Notes: generated by a model not told the origin, from the letters alone. A stretch of DNA of 64,000 bases from Betaproteobacteria bacterium Ga0077540 (GCA_001464125.1 LNEP01000015.1:50639-114638); one strand, 5' to 3'; positions 49,445 to 62,883 are shown, numbered from the stretch's first letter. Numbers and translations: made by a program.

Positions 49445-50269
49445 ATGACGACAGAACACGCACAACAAGCCGAACATGCGCTCACGCCATCCAGTTATAT
49501 TCAGCACCATTTAAGTTTTAATACACAGTCTGTAGGTGATGGTAGTTTTTGGACCTTGCATGTGGATACGTTGGCAACATCTGTTGTGCTTGGTTTGTTG
49601 GTGATGGGTCTGGTTTGGTGGGTGGCGCGTGGCGCAACTGCTGGCGTACCTACAAAACGTCAGGCCTTCGTTGAATTGGTATTTGGTTTTGTGGATGACC
49701 AAGTTAAAAATATTTTCCACGGTAACCGTCATAGCTTTATTGCTCCAACAGCATTGACGGTTTTTTTATGGGTGTTCGCTATGAATGCCATGGATTTCTT
49801 ACCGGTCGATATTTTTGCAAAATTCATGCATAGCTTGGGTTTTGATACATGGCGTGCTGTACCTACTTCTGATATCAATACCACCTTTGCACTAGCGCTA
49901 GCGGTTTGGTTCTTAATGATTTTCTTCTCGATTAAAGCCAAAGGCTTGGGTGGCTGGGTCCATGAATTGTTCTGCTCACCATTTGGTTCTAGCCCATTGG
50001 TATGGCCAGCTAACTTCCTGTTCAATCTGATTGAGTACGTTTCTAAACCACTCTCACACTCACTGCGTCTGTTCGGTAACATGTACGCTGGTGAAATCAT
50101 CTTCTTATTGTTAGGTATGTGGGCAGCCACAGGCTTGGCAGGCACAGTGTTCGGTGCAATCTTGGGTGCTGGCTGGTCTATCTTCCACATTCTGATTGTA
50201 GCGTTACAAGCGTTTATTTTCATGATGTTGACCGTGGTGTATTTAGCCATGGCGCATGAGTCGCATTAA
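49445..50269 (+). CDS. atpB: ATP synthase F0 subunit a
   Basis: 274 aa membrane protein. The essential Arg is in [14 protein letters not shown], and the second-to-last helix has the Gln in [14 protein letters not shown]. It forms the proton half-channels. Second gene of the atp operon. Confidence 0.97.
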   Translation: MTTEHAQQAEHALTPSSYIQHHLSFNTQSVGDGSFWTLHVDTLATSVVLGLLVMGLVWWVARGATAGVPTKRQAFVELVFGFVDDQVKNIFHGNRHSFIAPTALTVFLWVFAMNAMDFLPVDIFAKFMHSLGFDTWRAVPTSDINTTFALALAVWFLMIFFSIKAKGLGGWVHELFCSPFGSSPLVWPANFLFNLIEYVSKPLSHSLRLFGNMYAGEIIFLLLGMWAATGLAGTVFGAILGAGWSIFHILIVALQAFIFMMLTVVYLAMAHESH

Positions 50270-50281
50270 TAGGTTTTGTAG

Positions 50282-50605
<324 letters not shown>

Positions 50606-50689
50606 TTAAGTAGTGAATGAATTGGTTTAAGCGTGGGCTTAAACCACTTTAATGACGCATGCTTTATTGATATTTAATTTGGATCAAAA

Positions 50690-51160
50690 ATGAACATTAA
50701 CTTTACACTAGTCGCACAAGCTATTGCATTTGCTGTGCTGATTTGGTTCACAGTGAAATTCGTTTGGCCGCCGCTGTTAAAAGCGATTGAAACACGCCAA
50801 AAGGAAATCGCTGATGGTTTAGCCGCCGCACAAGAAGGTAAAAGCGCTTTGGAAGTGGCTGCAAAGAAATCTGAAGCAGCATTGACAGAAGCTAAACAAA
50901 AAGCGAGCGAGATCATTGGTCAAGCCGAAAAACGTGCTAGCCAAATCATCGAAGAAGCTAAAAACAACGCTAAGGTCGAAGGCGATCGCATCATTGCAGG
51001 TGCAAAAGCTGAGATTGATCAAGAAGTAAACCGTGCTAAAGAAGGTTTACGTGCGCAAGTTTCTAGCCTTGCTGTAGCAGGTGCTGAAAAAATCTTACGT
51101 AAAGAAATTGATGCCAAAGCGCATAGCGATATGCTTTCTAAACTTGCAGCAGAACTATAA
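50690..51160 (+). CDS. atpF: ATP synthase F0 subunit b
   Basis: 156 aa. One N-terminal helix ([21 protein letters not shown] split) is followed by a long charged coiled coil, the peripheral stalk that connects F0 to F1. Length as in E. coli (156). Confidence 0.96.
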   Translation: MNINFTLVAQAIAFAVLIWFTVKFVWPPLLKAIETRQKEIADGLAAAQEGKSALEVAAKKSEAALTEAKQKASEIIGQAEKRASQIIEEAKNNAKVEGDRIIAGAKAEIDQEVNRAKEGLRAQVSSLAVAGAEKILRKEIDAKAHSDMLSKLAAEL

Positions 51161-51169
51161 GGAATCGAT

Positions 51170-51706
51170 ATGGCTGAATTATCAACCATCGCAAGACCTT
51201 ATGCTGTAGCCGCATACAAGCTGGCTAAAGAGAAAAAAGCACTCGCTAAATGGTCTGAAATGTTGAGCTTTGCAACGGCGGTTGTGAATGACGCTGGCAT
51301 GCAAGCCTATATTCAAGACCCAAAAGTCGTGAGTGCGGATTTGGAAGCTGCTTTCTTAAAAGTGGCCGGTGACAAACTGAACGAGCATGGCCAAAACTTG
51401 ATAAAAGTACTGGTCGAATATGGTCGTTTGTCATTACTGCCTGCGATTACTGATGCGTTTGAAGCGCTGAAAGCGCAAGAAGAAGGCACGCTGGACGCGC
51501 AAATCATTGCTTCTGCCAAACCAAGTGCTGCGGAAACCAAAGATTTAGTGAAGCGTTTAGAAGCCAAATTCGGCAAAAAAATCGAAGCAACGGTTTCTGT
51601 TGATCCGGAAATGATAGGTGGCTTCAAAATCATCGTTGGCGATACCGTTATCGATGCGTCTGTTAAAGGACAACTACAAAATTTAGCCTACTCGCTCACC
51701 GCGTAA
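51170..51706 (+). CDS. atpH: ATP synthase F1 subunit delta
   Basis: 178 aa with the family start ARPYAVAAYKLAKE and end MIGGFKIIVGDTVIDASVKGQL. It links the stalk to the alpha subunits. Nine bases separate it from atpF. Confidence 0.96.
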   Translation: MAELSTIARPYAVAAYKLAKEKKALAKWSEMLSFATAVVNDAGMQAYIQDPKVVSADLEAAFLKVAGDKLNEHGQNLIKVLVEYGRLSLLPAITDAFEALKAQEEGTLDAQIIASAKPSAAETKDLVKRLEAKFGKKIEATVSVDPEMIGGFKIIVGDTVIDASVKGQLQNLAYSLTA

Positions 51707-51754
51707 GGCACATGATATTTAGCAAACTTTAGGCAAAGAAAATTAGGAGCCACA

Positions 51755-53296
51755 ATGCAGTTATCTACATCAGAAATCAGTGAACTGATTAAAAGCAGAT
51801 TAGAAAATTTTTCTACCACAGCTGAAGCACGTACACAGGGCACAGTGATTTCAGTGACTGACGGTATTGTTCGTATTCACGGTTTGTCCAACGTGATGTC
51901 AGGTGAAATGATTGAATTCCCAGGCAACACATTCGGTTTGGCGTTGAACTTGGAGCGCGACTCAGTAGGTGCTGTGGTTTTAGGTGACTATGAGCACATT
52001 ACAGAAGGCGACGTATGTAAATGTACAGGCCGTATTTTGGAAGTGCCAGTAGGTCCTGAGTTGATTGGCCGCGTAGTGAATGCTTTGGGTCAACCAATTG
52101 ATGGTAAAGGCCCAGTTAAAACTAAATTAACTGACAAGATTGAAAAAGTGGCACCAGGAGTGATTGCACGTAAATCTGTGTCACAACCGGTACAAACTGG
52201 TTTGAAATCTGTTGACTCTATGGTGCCAGTTGGCCGTGGTCAACGTGAGTTGATCATTGGTGACCGTCAAACAGGTAAAACAGCGGTTGCTGTAGATGCG
52301 ATTATCAATCAAAAAGGTCAAAACATGACCTGTATCTACGTTGCGATTGGCCAAAAGGCTTCTACTATTGCTAACGTGGTACGTAAATTGGAAGAAAATG
52401 GCGCTATGGCATACACCATCGTGGTAGCTGCTTCTGCTTCTGACTCTGCTGCACTGCAATTCTTGGCACCATACGCTGGTTGTACGATGGGTGAATACTT
52501 CCGTGACCGCGGTGAAGATGCATTGATTGTGTACGATGACTTGACCAAACAAGCCATTGCTTACCGTCAAATCTCCTTGCTGTTGCGTCGTCCACCAGGC
52601 CGTGAAGCTTACCCAGGTGACGTGTTCTACATCCACTCACGTTTATTAGAGCGTGCAGCTCGTGTGAATGAAGAGTATGTAGAGAAATTCACTGGCGGTA
52701 AAATCAAAGGCAAAACAGGCTCATTGACAGCGTTGCCAGTGATTGAAACAGCGGCTGGTGACGTGTCAGCTTTCGTACCAACCAACGTGATTTCGATTAC
52801 TGACGGTCAGATTTTCTTGGAAACAGACTTATTCAACGCCGGTATTCGTCCAGCGATCAACGCCGGTATCTCAGTATCTCGCGTGGGTGGTGCTGCACAA
52901 ACTAAAGTCATCAAAAAATTAGGCGGTGGTGTACGTTTGGCCCTAGCGCAATACCGTGAATTGGCTGCATTTGCGCAGTTTGCTTCTGATTTGGATGAAG
53001 CAACCCGTAAACAATTGGACCGCGGTCGTATGTTTACAGAGTTGATGAAACAAGCGCAATACGCACCATTAAGCGTTTCAAAAATGGCGATTACGTTGTT
53101 TGCTGCTAACAAAGGCTACTTTGACGATGTACCAACCAATAAAGTGTTGGCATTCGAGAACGCACTACACGGCTTTATGGGTTCTAAATATGCTTCATTG
53201 ATGGACGGCATTGAATCTAGCAAAGACTTAAGCGGCGATAACGAAAAAGCAGTTGAAGCAGCGATTCAAGACTTTAAAGCAACTAACGCCTACTAA
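51755..53296 (+). CDS. atpA: ATP synthase F1 subunit alpha
   Basis: 513 aa. Non-catalytic nucleotide site with Walker [12 protein letters not shown] and the signature [13 protein letters not shown]. Standard length. GGAGCC precedes the ATG. Confidence 0.98.
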   Translation: MQLSTSEISELIKSRLENFSTTAEARTQGTVISVTDGIVRIHGLSNVMSGEMIEFPGNTFGLALNLERDSVGAVVLGDYEHITEGDVCKCTGRILEVPVGPELIGRVVNALGQPIDGKGPVKTKLTDKIEKVAPGVIARKSVSQPVQTGLKSVDSMVPVGRGQRELIIGDRQTGKTAVAVDAIINQKGQNMTCIYVAIGQKASTIANVVRKLEENGAMAYTIVVAASASDSAALQFLAPYAGCTMGEYFRDRGEDALIVYDDLTKQAIAYRQISLLLRRPPGREAYPGDVFYIHSRLLERAARVNEEYVEKFTGGKIKGKTGSLTALPVIETAAGDVSAFVPTNVISITDGQIFLETDLFNAGIRPAINAGISVSRVGGAAQTKVIKKLGGGVRLALAQYRELAAFAQFASDLDEATRKQLDRGRMFTELMKQAQYAPLSVSKMAITLFAANKGYFDDVPTNKVLAFENALHGFMGSKYASLMDGIESSKDLSGDNEKAVEAAIQDFKATNAY

Positions 53297-53321
53297 TTTA
53301 ACGACTATCTAGGACACTAAC

Positions 53322-54188
53322 ATGGCTGGTAGTAAAGAAATTAGAACCAAGATCAAGAGTGTAGAAAATACACGCAAGATCACCAAGGCGATGGAGATGG
53401 TGGCCGCTTCTAAAATGCGTAAAGCGCAAGACAGAATGCGAGCCAGCCGCCCTTATGCAGACAAAATCCGTAACGTTGCGGCACATCTTTCTTATGCACA
53501 AGCCGAATACAAACATCCGTTTTTAATCAAACGTGATGTGGTAAAAAATGTAGGTTTGATCGTGGTGAGTTCTGACAAAGGCTTATGCGGTGGTTTGAAT
53601 ACCAACGTATTGCGTTTGTCAGTGAACCAAATGAAAACATGGGAAGCTGAAGGCAAAAAAATTGCAGTCAGTGCGATTGGCAATAAAGGCTTCGGTTTCA
53701 TGACCCGCGTGGGTGCAGAAGTCAAATCCCATATCACCGGCTTGGGCGATACACCGCACCTAGAAAAGTTGATTGGTACTATCAAGGTAATGTTAGATGC
53801 CTATACCGCTGGTGAAATTGACCAGTTGTACATCTGCTATACCAAGTTTATCAACACCATGAAGCAAGAGCCAACGATGCAACAATTGTTGCCATTGAGC
53901 GGCGAGCAATTGGGCAGTGCTAAGGGCCATTGGGATTACATCTATGAGCCGGAAGCTAAACCAGTGGTGGATGAGCTGATGATGCGTTACATAGAATCGC
54001 TTATTTATAATGCGGTGGCAGAGAATATGGCTTCTGAGCAATCTGCACGTATGGTGGCGATGAAATCAGCGTCTGACAATGCGAAAAACGTGATTGGTGA
54101 ACTGAAACTGGTATACAACAAAGCCCGTCAAGCGGCGATTACCAAAGAGATCTCAGAGATCGTTGGTGGCGCGGCAGCAGTAGCTTAA
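53322..54188 (+). CDS. atpG: ATP synthase F1 subunit gamma
   Basis: 288 aa. N-terminal helix with [20 protein letters not shown] and C-terminal helix with [17 protein letters not shown], the two parts of the rotating shaft. The [10 protein letters not shown] motif is present. Confidence 0.97.
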   Translation: MAGSKEIRTKIKSVENTRKITKAMEMVAASKMRKAQDRMRASRPYADKIRNVAAHLSYAQAEYKHPFLIKRDVVKNVGLIVVSSDKGLCGGLNTNVLRLSVNQMKTWEAEGKKIAVSAIGNKGFGFMTRVGAEVKSHITGLGDTPHLEKLIGTIKVMLDAYTAGEIDQLYICYTKFINTMKQEPTMQQLLPLSGEQLGSAKGHWDYIYEPEAKPVVDELMMRYIESLIYNAVAENMASEQSARMVAMKSASDNAKNVIGELKLVYNKARQAAITKEISEIVGGAAAVA

Positions 54189-54241
54189 AAAGTTATAAAG
54201 AATTTAATTAACATTCAACAAATTAGTTTGAATAGGAATAG

Positions 54242-55690
<1,449 letters not shown>

Positions 55691-55693
55691 TCT

Positions 55694-55811
55694 ATTTTAT
55701 AGTCGTAGAGCGTAGTTGCGCGGTACTCGAAATCCTCATGTACAACTCCGTACATTCCGGTTTCTGCGTTGCTTCAACAAAAAGCGCCGCCTAGCTCTAC
55801 TTATATAAAAT
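55694..55811. repeat. MITE-like palindromic element between atpD and atpC
   Basis: 118 bp with terminal inverted arms ATTTTATAGTCGTAGAGC and GCTCTACTTATATAAAAT (15 of 18 pair). A second, inner hairpin centres on ATGTAC-AACTCC-GTACAT and is extended on both sides. No ORF and no clear target duplication. It resembles intergenic repeats found scattered in betaproteobacterial genomes. It splits the atp operon but the transcript may read through. Confidence 0.75.
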
Positions 55812-55888
55812 CAATGAGTGCAAGTAGGTACAAGTTGCTTAGGGTCTCGTAGAGATTATCTAAACTTAAAAGTTTTGGAAATTAAATA

Positions 55889-56314
55889 ATGGCAAATACT
55901 GTTCATATCGATGTAGTCAGCGCTGAAGAAAGTATCTTCTCTGGTGAAGCTGAGTTTGTGGTGGCACCAGCAGGTGGTGGTGAAGTAGGTATCTATCCTA
56001 ACCACGCGCCGATGATTACGACCATCAAACCAGGTGCATTACGTATTAAGCAATCTAGCGAGGCCGAAGAAACATTGATTTTTATTTCTGGCGGCATGTT
56101 AGAAGTGCAACCAGGCATGATTACAGTGTTAGCAGATACTGCGATTCGCGGTCACGATTTAGATGAAGCAAAGGCGATTGCCGCGAAAGCTGCTGCTGAA
56201 GAGGCCATGAAAAACCGTAGCTCTGATATCGATTACGCTAAAGCACAAGCAGAATTAGCAGAAGCTGTGGCACAAATTCAAGCAATTCAGAAGTTACGCA
56301 AGTCTATACACTAA
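55889..56314 (+). CDS. atpC: ATP synthase F1 subunit epsilon
   Basis: 141 aa. N-terminal beta sandwich ([19 protein letters not shown]) and C-terminal two-helix tail. It is the inhibitory subunit. It ends the operon, with a strong terminator 24 bp later. No ribosome binding site better than AAATTAAATA is seen, so translation after the palindrome may be weak. Confidence 0.96.
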   Translation: MANTVHIDVVSAEESIFSGEAEFVVAPAGGGEVGIYPNHAPMITTIKPGALRIKQSSEAEETLIFISGGMLEVQPGMITVLADTAIRGHDLDEAKAIAAKAAAEEAMKNRSSDIDYAKAQAELAEAVAQIQAIQKLRKSIH

Positions 56315-56337
56315 GCTTTGCTTGCGTATGGAAACTT

Positions 56338-56365
56338 AAAAAGCAACCTACGGGTTGCTTTTTTT
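56338..56365 (+). terminator. Terminator after atpC
   Basis: AAAAAGCAACC-TAC-GGGTTGCTTTTTTT, a compact hairpin with T-run. It ends the atp operon. Confidence 0.95.
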
Positions 56366-56659
56366 ATTGGCTAGAAAAAACTTTAGGCGTCAGTCATTTG
56401 GGTGAATGATGGTGTTTTTAGGATGTTAGATAACGCATGAGCAAATGAGAGGAATTGCACGGCATCTAAATGTGTGATGTCACAAGCGCTTTACAAACGA
56501 AGGGTGCTCGTTGGTCATGGGGATATTTCCCCGGAAGAGAATATGAATTTACCAGTATATGTTGGATAGTGTTCTATCAAGAGACGCAGGTAGTGAAATT
56601 GCAACCCCAGCATGCTACTCTAGCTTTAGTAAGTCCCGCGGGCATAGTAGAATGTGCAG
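56366..56659. promoter_or_regulatory. Intergenic region with glmU promoter
   Basis: A gap of about 290 bp between the atpC terminator and glmU. A short open frame here (56470-56676) has no ribosome binding site and overlaps glmU, so I do not count it. No further structure is seen. Confidence 0.4.
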
Positions 56660-58030
56660 ATGACGCAAAAACTTAATATAGTGATTCTTGCTGCGGGTAA
56701 AGGTACCCGTATGCACTCCGATACACCAAAAGTGCTGCATCAAGTCGGTGGTCAACCAATACTCGGACATGTGATTACCTGTGCAAAAGCATTGCAACCG
56801 CACAATATAATAGTAGTGTATGGATTTGGTGGCGAGCAGGTGCAGCAAGCCTTTGCCGATGAGAAGATAGACTGGGCCCTACAGGCAGAACAAAAAGGGA
56901 CTGGTCATGCGATGCAGCAAGCCCTCCCCTTTTTAAATGATGGACAAACACTCATATTGCTGGGTGATGTGCCATTAGTAGATGTCCATGCCTGCGAGCA
57001 ATTGCTCAAACAATCACAGCAGTCACTGGCTTTGTTAAGCTTTAATAAGGCAGATCCAACCGGTTATGGTCGTATCGTACGTGATGCTAATCAGCAGGTG
57101 AATGCGATTGTAGAACATAAAGATGCCACAGATGCTCAGCGTAAAATTCAGGAAGTGAATACTGGGATTATGGCCATGCCTACAGCACAGCTTAAAAGCT
57201 GGCTAGGCAAATTAGACAACAACAACGCACAAGGTGAGTATTACTTAACCGACATTGTGGGATTTGCAGTAACGGATAAAGTATCAGTGCAAGCAGTTGT
57301 TACAGATGACGAATGGTCTGTCACAGGTATCAATGCTAAAACAGATTTGGAGCAGATTGAACGTGTCTATCAGTCACGTTTAGCCACAAAACTATTGCAG
57401 CAAGGCGTGACCTTAAAAGACGCTAGCCGTATTGATATTCGAGGTACGCTTACGTGTGGACGTGACGTGGAAATTGATGTGAATTGTGTGTTTGAGGGTA
57501 AAGTTACATTAGGGGATCGCGTGCGTATTGGTGCCAATTGTGTAATTAAAAATGCAACCATACACGCAGGTGTACATATTGCACCGTTTACACATATTGA
57601 TGATGCCATTGTTGGTGAGCAAAGTCGTATCGGACCATTTGCGCGTTTGCGCCCAGGTACCGCGCTAGGCACAGATACCCATGTTGGTAATTTTGTTGAG
57701 CTAAAAAATGCACAAGTGGATGTAGGTAGCAAGATTAACCATTTAAGCTATGTAGGCGATAGCACGGTAGGCAAAAACGTCAATATAGGTGCGGGTACTA
57801 TTACTTGCAACTATGATGGTGCGAATAAGTTTAGAACCGTGATTGAAGATGATGCCTTTATTGGGTCTGATACGCAACTGATTGCGCCAGTGACCATAGG
57901 CAAAGGCGCCACTATTGCGGCTGGCTCGACTATCACTAAAAATGCACCTGCAGATGCCTTAACGCTATGCCGTGCCAAAGAGCAAAAATCGATTGTGGGT
58001 TGGAAACGGCCCCAAAAAATCAAAAAATAA
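56660..58030 (+). CDS. glmU: Bifunctional GlcNAc-1-P uridyltransferase / GlcN-1-P acetyltransferase GlmU
   Basis: 456 aa from ATG 56660, the same length as the E. coli enzyme. The N-terminal nucleotidyltransferase begins VILAAGKGTRMHSDTPKVLH. The C-terminal half is a left-handed beta helix of hexapeptide repeats with RLRPG and NYDGANKF. It makes UDP-GlcNAc for peptidoglycan and LPS, and works after GlmS and GlmM. glmS follows by 28 bp. Confidence 0.97.
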   Translation: MTQKLNIVILAAGKGTRMHSDTPKVLHQVGGQPILGHVITCAKALQPHNIIVVYGFGGEQVQQAFADEKIDWALQAEQKGTGHAMQQALPFLNDGQTLILLGDVPLVDVHACEQLLKQSQQSLALLSFNKADPTGYGRIVRDANQQVNAIVEHKDATDAQRKIQEVNTGIMAMPTAQLKSWLGKLDNNNAQGEYYLTDIVGFAVTDKVSVQAVVTDDEWSVTGINAKTDLEQIERVYQSRLATKLLQQGVTLKDASRIDIRGTLTCGRDVEIDVNCVFEGKVTLGDRVRIGANCVIKNATIHAGVHIAPFTHIDDAIVGEQSRIGPFARLRPGTALGTDTHVGNFVELKNAQVDVGSKINHLSYVGDSTVGKNVNIGAGTITCNYDGANKFRTVIEDDAFIGSDTQLIAPVTIGKGATIAAGSTITKNAPADALTLCRAKEQKSIVGWKRPQKIKK

Positions 58031-58058
58031 TCACTAAGCAGTAGAAAGAAATCACCTT

Positions 58059-59900
58059 ATGTGTGGAATTGTTGGAGCTATCGCCAAGCGAAATATTGTG
58101 CCAGTGTTAATAGAGGGCTTAAGCCGTCTAGAGTACCGTGGTTACGATTCAGCTGGAGTTGCCATTTTGGATTCAGAGATAAAGCGTGTACGCGCAGTTG
58201 GACGCGTCTCTGAATTGCAAAGCAAGGCCACAGCAGAGCAGCTTAGTGGCTTACTTGGTATTGGTCATACGCGTTGGGCGACCCATGGAGGTGTGACAGA
58301 AAGCAATGCACATCCACACGTTTCACCCTCGCAAAGTGCACCAGAAATTGCGGTAGTACATAACGGCATTATTGAGAACTATGATGAGCAACGTGATAAG
58401 TTAATCAAACTAGGTTATATGTTTGCCTCGCAAACCGATACCGAAGTGATTGCTCACTTAGTGCATTATCACACCAAGCAAGGGTTGGAGCTACTCTCAG
58501 CAGTCAAAAAAACAGTCGCTGAATTGACTGGTGCGTTTGCCATTAGCGTTATTGCAGTCAATCGTCCCGATTTGATGGTATGTGCACGGTTAGGTTGTCC
58601 ACTGCTACTCGGTTTGGGCGAAGGTGAAAATTTTATCGCCTCCGATGTGTCTGCTGTACTGGCAGTCACTAGAAAAGTTATCTATCTAGAAGATGGCGAT
58701 GTGGCTGCATTAACCACCGATGGGGTTACGATTTACGGAAAAAATGATGAAGTAGTGGAGAGAAAAATCCACATGAGTGATGTTTCGTTGGCTTCATTAG
58801 AGCTTGGCCCCTACAGCCACTTTATGCAAAAAGAAATTCATGAACAACCACGTGCGCTGACTGATACGATTGAGGCGCTCATTGATGATGGTGCCTTTAG
58901 ACCAGAACTGTTTGGCGATCAAGCCGAGCAAGTATTTAAGCAAGTCAACAGTGTATTAATCTTGGCGGCTGGTACCAGCTATTACGCGGGTTTAACCGCA
59001 AAATACTGGTTAGAAAGCATCGCTAAAATACCTTGTAATGTAGAGATTGCCAGTGAATATCGCTATCGTGAATCGGTGCCCAATCCAAATCAGCTCATCG
59101 TCACCATCTCACAATCAGGCGAGACATTGGACACGATGGAGGCCCTGAAACACGCTAAATCATTAGGCCAAGATTTAAGCTTGGCCATTTGCAACGTTCA
59201 AGAAAGCGCCATTCCACGCGCTTCTAAACTTATTTTCTACACGCGCGCCGGCGCAGAAATTGGCGTAGCTTCTACTAAAGCTTTTACTACACAATTGGTG
59301 GCACTGTTTGTGTTGGCCGCCACACTGGCCAAGCAAAAAGGGCTATTGAGCAAAGCACAAGAGCAAGGCCATTTAAGTGCGCTACGTCAGCTGGCCGGCA
59401 GCGTGCAGTTTGCGCTGAATCTTGAGCCGCAAATTAGAGAGTGGGCCAAGCGCTTTGGTGACAAAGAGCATGCACTGTTCTTAGGGCGCGGTATTCACTA
59501 CCCGATTGCCATGGAAGGCGCGCTTAAGCTAAAAGAGATTTCTTATATTCATGCAGAGGCTTATCCAGCCGGCGAGTTGAAACATGGGCCGTTGGCATTG
59601 GTCGATAACAATATGCCTGTAGTGGTGATTGCACCTAACGATGCGCTACTAGAAAAAGTGAAATCTAATATGCAAGAAGTGAAAGCACGCGGCGGGGAGT
59701 TGTTTGTGTTTGCCGATGCCGATAGTCACTTTAAAGAGTCTGAAGGTGTACATGTGATTCGTACGCCACGTCATGTGGGCGTGCTCTCCCCTATTTTGCA
59801 TACTATCCCTGTACAGTTGCTCTCATACCATGCCGCCCTGTTAAAAGGCACGGATGTGGATAAGCCTAGAAATCTCGCAAAAAGTGTGACGGTGGAATAA
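58059..59900 (+). CDS. glmS: Glutamine-fructose-6-phosphate aminotransferase GlmS
   Basis: 613 aa counted with Met. Cys2 is the glutaminase nucleophile (MCGIVGAI). Two SIS domains follow, and the C-terminus [13 protein letters not shown] is standard; its coding region is the recognition site of Tn7 TnsD. It makes glucosamine-6-phosphate. A transposon-like end begins 25 bp after the stop. No glmS ribozyme is expected in this phylum and none is seen. Confidence 0.98.
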   Translation: MCGIVGAIAKRNIVPVLIEGLSRLEYRGYDSAGVAILDSEIKRVRAVGRVSELQSKATAEQLSGLLGIGHTRWATHGGVTESNAHPHVSPSQSAPEIAVVHNGIIENYDEQRDKLIKLGYMFASQTDTEVIAHLVHYHTKQGLELLSAVKKTVAELTGAFAISVIAVNRPDLMVCARLGCPLLLGLGEGENFIASDVSAVLAVTRKVIYLEDGDVAALTTDGVTIYGKNDEVVERKIHMSDVSLASLELGPYSHFMQKEIHEQPRALTDTIEALIDDGAFRPELFGDQAEQVFKQVNSVLILAAGTSYYAGLTAKYWLESIAKIPCNVEIASEYRYRESVPNPNQLIVTISQSGETLDTMEALKHAKSLGQDLSLAICNVQESAIPRASKLIFYTRAGAEIGVASTKAFTTQLVALFVLAATLAKQKGLLSKAQEQGHLSALRQLAGSVQFALNLEPQIREWAKRFGDKEHALFLGRGIHYPIAMEGALKLKEISYIHAEAYPAGELKHGPLALVDNNMPVVVIAPNDALLEKVKSNMQEVKARGGELFVFADADSHFKESEGVHVIRTPRHVGVLSPILHTIPVQLLSYHAALLKGTDVDKPRNLAKSVTVE

Positions 59901-59924
59901 GCTTTACTCAGTGAAGTTTCTATC

Positions 59925-59990
59925 TGTTTGCTAATAATAAAGTTGTACCCTACATAATAAAGTTGGAACGTGAATAATAAAGTTGTATCG
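59925..59990 (+). repeat. Tn7-like left transposon end at the glmS attachment site
   Basis: TGTTTGC begins at 59925, 25 bp after the glmS stop, the place where Tn7 inserts. It is followed by three direct copies of TAATAAAGTTG starting at 59935, 59955 and 59975, exactly 20 bp apart, like the TnsB binding sites at Tn7-family ends. An inverted partial copy (ACTTTATTATT, 63203-63213) followed by ACA lies at the other side of the accessory region. No Tns genes are in the window. Confidence 0.6.
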
Positions 59991-60100
59991 TAATTTTTGG
60001 CTTTGAATAGCTAATATTGCAGATAATTTTCTATAATAATCATTTAAGCTGAATTACCAAAATAATTGCTAGCGACATAGTGGGAAGGGAAAATATAATC

Positions 60101-60256
60101 ATGGATGCTGGTAACAGAATGCTTCAAGGCAGAAATGGCTGCAATCAATATGACATCACAAAAGAAAATATGGACGATCTAAGCAAGCAGTTTGAAATGA
60201 AAAATGTCCTGCCCGTAACCCGTGAACAATTAGATCGCGCTTTGGATGCATGGTGA
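60101..60256 (+). CDS. 51-aa hypothetical protein in the post-glmS insertion
   Basis: Begins MDAGNRMLQGRNG and ends VLPVTREQLDRALDAW. GGGAAGGG lies 13 bp upstream. The composition is that of a soluble protein. No family is recognised; it could be a complete small gene or the start of a truncated cargo gene. Confidence 0.4.
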   Translation: MDAGNRMLQGRNGCNQYDITKENMDDLSKQFEMKNVLPVTREQLDRALDAW

Positions 60257-60493
60257 GTATTCTTACCTAAAGGAGCCACTAGTTATCAACATAGCTATGC
60301 CAGTCATTGTAGCAAAGTAGCCACATCAACCAATTACATACGCTATCTAAATTCAATTCCCATTCGGCCGCTTAATCCCCAAAGCTGACGGCCAGTCTAA
60401 ATTTACAATACACTACCACGGCTCCAAGCGGACACTGCAGTTAACCTTGATTTATCCGGTTTCAGTGTCCGGAATTGGAAAAAACGTTCATCG

Positions 60494-60500
60494 TTACGAC
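60494..60500. repeat. Target site duplication of the IS21 element, left copy
   Basis: TTACGAC, repeated exactly at 62877-62883 on the other side of the element. It reads GTCGTAA in the SMR gene frame. Confidence 0.9.
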
Positions 60501-60616
60501 TGTTAATTTCAGTGCAAAAATGCACCAGATCTCTTAGGGATTTGCGTGTAGAAGTGCACCACCCTAGGAGTTGATAAACTCTCGCAATTTTGCGAGGCTC
60601 ACCTAGGATGATCTGT

Positions 60617-62110
60617 ATGGAAACCATAGCCAAGATAAGGCGTCTTTATCACAAAGACGCCCTCTCAATTCGCGCCATCGCATTAAAACTCAATATCAAT
60701 CGTAGAACCGTTAAGAAACACATTGAACAAACGGCGATTCCGGTTTACCAGAAACCAATCAAGCGCTACCCGATGCTGGGGGATTTTTTAACAGAACTTA
60801 ATCAACGCCTCACAGAAGCACAAACGCAGCCTAAAATTAAACGTATGACCGCATGCCGTCATTACGAATGGCTTAAATCTTGTGGTTATCAAGGGAGCTA
60901 TAGCTCAGTATCGGCTTATATTCGGCAATTTACAGCACAAAGTTCCGTGTCATCAGTCACCTTTATTCCTCAGCATTTCCCCATAGGCGATGCTTATCAG
61001 TTTGATTGGAGTACTGAATCCATCAAGATTGCTGGCATCGTACAAAAGGCACAGGTCGCACACTTCCGCTTATGCCACAGTCGCGCCTTCTTTGTCCGCG
61101 CCTATCCTAACCAAAAGATGGAGATGCTCATGGATGCGCATAATCACGCATTTACCTACTTTGGCGGCGTCCCTAAGCGTGGCATCTACGACAACATGAA
61201 GACCGCTGTTAAAAGCATAGGTGTTGGTAAAGAGCGTGAATTTAATGCACAGTTTTTAGCACTCATGAACCACTATATGATTGAACCCGTGGCATGTACG
61301 CCAGCTTCTGGCTGGGAGAAAGGTCAAATCGAGCGGCAAGTGCGTACCTTGCGCAAGCAAGTCTTTGAGCCGATGTTATCCTTTGACACATGGCAAGAAT
61401 TTAATGCATTCTTGCTGCAACAGTGCCAAGACCGCATTCTTACGGCATTGCATCCAGAGGATAAGGCCGTTACCGTCGCTGTTCGCTTTACTCAAGAGCA
61501 ACGTACGCTCACGCCATGCAAGCCTTATCAAGGCTACCGCGTTGAATGGGTACGTGTTAATTCACTGTCACTGGTCAGCTTTGATGCGCACAGATACAGC
61601 GTGCCTTGCAATTACGTGCTGCGCAATGTGGAGTTACATATCAGTGCTACTGAAGTAAAAGTAATTGCCGAAGGCCGTGAGGTGGCAATACACCCACGCA
61701 GTTTTGATAAGCAAAAGACGACTTATAATCCCTGGCATTATCTCTCGGCACTCGAACGCAAACCAGGCGCCTTGCGCAATGGCGAGCCGTTCTTACACTG
61801 GCCATTGCCACAACCCGTTAAGACACTGCAAAGTTACTTGCTAAAACAACCCAAAGGCGATCGTGCCATGGTCAAGTTATTAAGTTTGATTGCTGATTAT
61901 GGTGAGGAAATTGGTGTCAAGGCGGCCGCGATTGCATTAGACAATGAAATGCCAACGGTAGAAGCGGTGCTTAATATTATCCATCGCCTCACAGAGCCTG
62001 TGATTCCCGCAATCATCAGCTACGATGTACCACTGCGTATGCCACCACAAGCACAGCTATCACGTTATGACAGCTTGCTCAGCTTAGGAGCGCATTATGC
62101 AACGGCATGA
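60617..62110 (+). CDS. istA: IS21-family transposase IstA
   Basis: 497 aa from ATG 60617 ([17 protein letters not shown]), with GGATG upstream; ATG 60608 is an alternative. An N-terminal helix-turn-helix ([19 protein letters not shown]) precedes the DDE integrase core with [18 protein letters not shown] and [12 protein letters not shown]. It appears intact. The stop overlaps istB by 14 bases. Confidence 0.95.
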   Translation: METIAKIRRLYHKDALSIRAIALKLNINRRTVKKHIEQTAIPVYQKPIKRYPMLGDFLTELNQRLTEAQTQPKIKRMTACRHYEWLKSCGYQGSYSSVSAYIRQFTAQSSVSSVTFIPQHFPIGDAYQFDWSTESIKIAGIVQKAQVAHFRLCHSRAFFVRAYPNQKMEMLMDAHNHAFTYFGGVPKRGIYDNMKTAVKSIGVGKEREFNAQFLALMNHYMIEPVACTPASGWEKGQIERQVRTLRKQVFEPMLSFDTWQEFNAFLLQQCQDRILTALHPEDKAVTVAVRFTQEQRTLTPCKPYQGYRVEWVRVNSLSLVSFDAHRYSVPCNYVLRNVELHISATEVKVIAEGREVAIHPRSFDKQKTTYNPWHYLSALERKPGALRNGEPFLHWPLPQPVKTLQSYLLKQPKGDRAMVKLLSLIADYGEEIGVKAAAIALDNEMPTVEAVLNIIHRLTEPVIPAIISYDVPLRMPPQAQLSRYDSLLSLGAHYATA

Positions 62111-62822
62111 ATGTATTGCCTTACTAGAACAGCTTAAGCTGGGGGCCATGGCAGAAGCTTGGGATGAGATCGTGACTGATGGCATTGCGCGCAAACGCTC
62201 TACGGCAGATATTATTGGCCGATTATTACAAACAGAATTGACAGATCGTCAGCGTCGGAGTGTGCAATATCGCATTGCGCAAGCCAAGTTCCCACAACAC
62301 AAATCGCTCACGACATTTAAGTTTGAGCAGTCGCCTGTGCATCAACCCAGCATTGATTTACTGCTCGATGGTGACTATATCAAACAAAAGCGCAACATCA
62401 TCTTTGTGGGCGGTCCTGGGACAGGTAAAACGCACTTAGCCAGTGCAATAGGGATTGATGCGGCAACGAAGGGCGCTAGAGTCCGTTTCTACAATGTGCT
62501 GGATTTAGTCAATCAGTTAGAGTTAGACAAAGATCAGCAAAAACACAAACTGGCGCAGCAACTGACTAAATACGACTTGGTGATTCTAGATGAATTAGGC
62601 TACTTGCCATTTAGCCAAAAAGGCGGCGCCTTGCTATTTCATCTCATCAGTCAATTGCATGAGCAGACCAGTATCATCATGACAACTAATTTGGCATTCT
62701 CTGAATGGGGCAAGTTATTTGCCGATGAAAAAATGACTTCTGCTTTACTCGATAGACTGGTGCATCACTGCGATATTGTTGAAACAGGTAATGATTCTTA
62801 TCGATTTAAAAATAGGTCTTAA
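62097..62822 (+). CDS. istB: IS21-family helper ATPase IstB
   Basis: 241 aa AAA+ protein. Walker [12 protein letters not shown], Walker [13 protein letters not shown]. It assists IstA in strand transfer and resembles DnaC/DnaA-type ATPases. It appears intact and full length. Confidence 0.96.
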   Translation: MQRHECIALLEQLKLGAMAEAWDEIVTDGIARKRSTADIIGRLLQTELTDRQRRSVQYRIAQAKFPQHKSLTTFKFEQSPVHQPSIDLLLDGDYIKQKRNIIFVGGPGTGKTHLASAIGIDAATKGARVRFYNVLDLVNQLELDKDQQKHKLAQQLTKYDLVILDELGYLPFSQKGGALLFHLISQLHEQTSIIMTTNLAFSEWGKLFADEKMTSALLDRLVHHCDIVETGNDSYRFKNRS

Positions 62823-62876
62823 ACTGGTGCACTTCTGCACGCAAACTGTGGTGCACTTCTAAACAAGCATTGACAT

Positions 62877-62883
62877 TACGACC
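62877..62883. repeat. Target site duplication of the IS21 element, right copy
   Basis: TTACGAC, identical to 60494-60500. Confidence 0.9.

Larger units (their letters stand above)
60501..62876 (+). mobile_element. IS21-family insertion sequence, intact
   Basis: 2376 bp. The ends are related inverted repeats TGTTAATTTCAGTGC and, read inward from the right, TGTCAATGCTTGTTT, both continuing to TGCACCA. Further inside each end a second copy of the motif occurs (TAGAAGTGCACCAC left, CTGGTGCACTTCTGCA right), the multiple terminal repeats typical of IS21. istA and istB overlap. A 7-bp TTACGAC duplication flanks it. It inserted near the 3' end of an SMR gene. Confidence 0.95.

Noticed and set aside
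56470..56676. 68-aa open frame between atpC and glmU
   Set aside because: No ribosome binding site, no family features, overlaps the glmU start in another frame.
59935..59985. Three spaced repeats after glmS considered as a CRISPR array
   Set aside because: The repeat is only 11 bp with 9-bp gaps, far too short for CRISPR repeats and spacers; transposase binding sites fit better.
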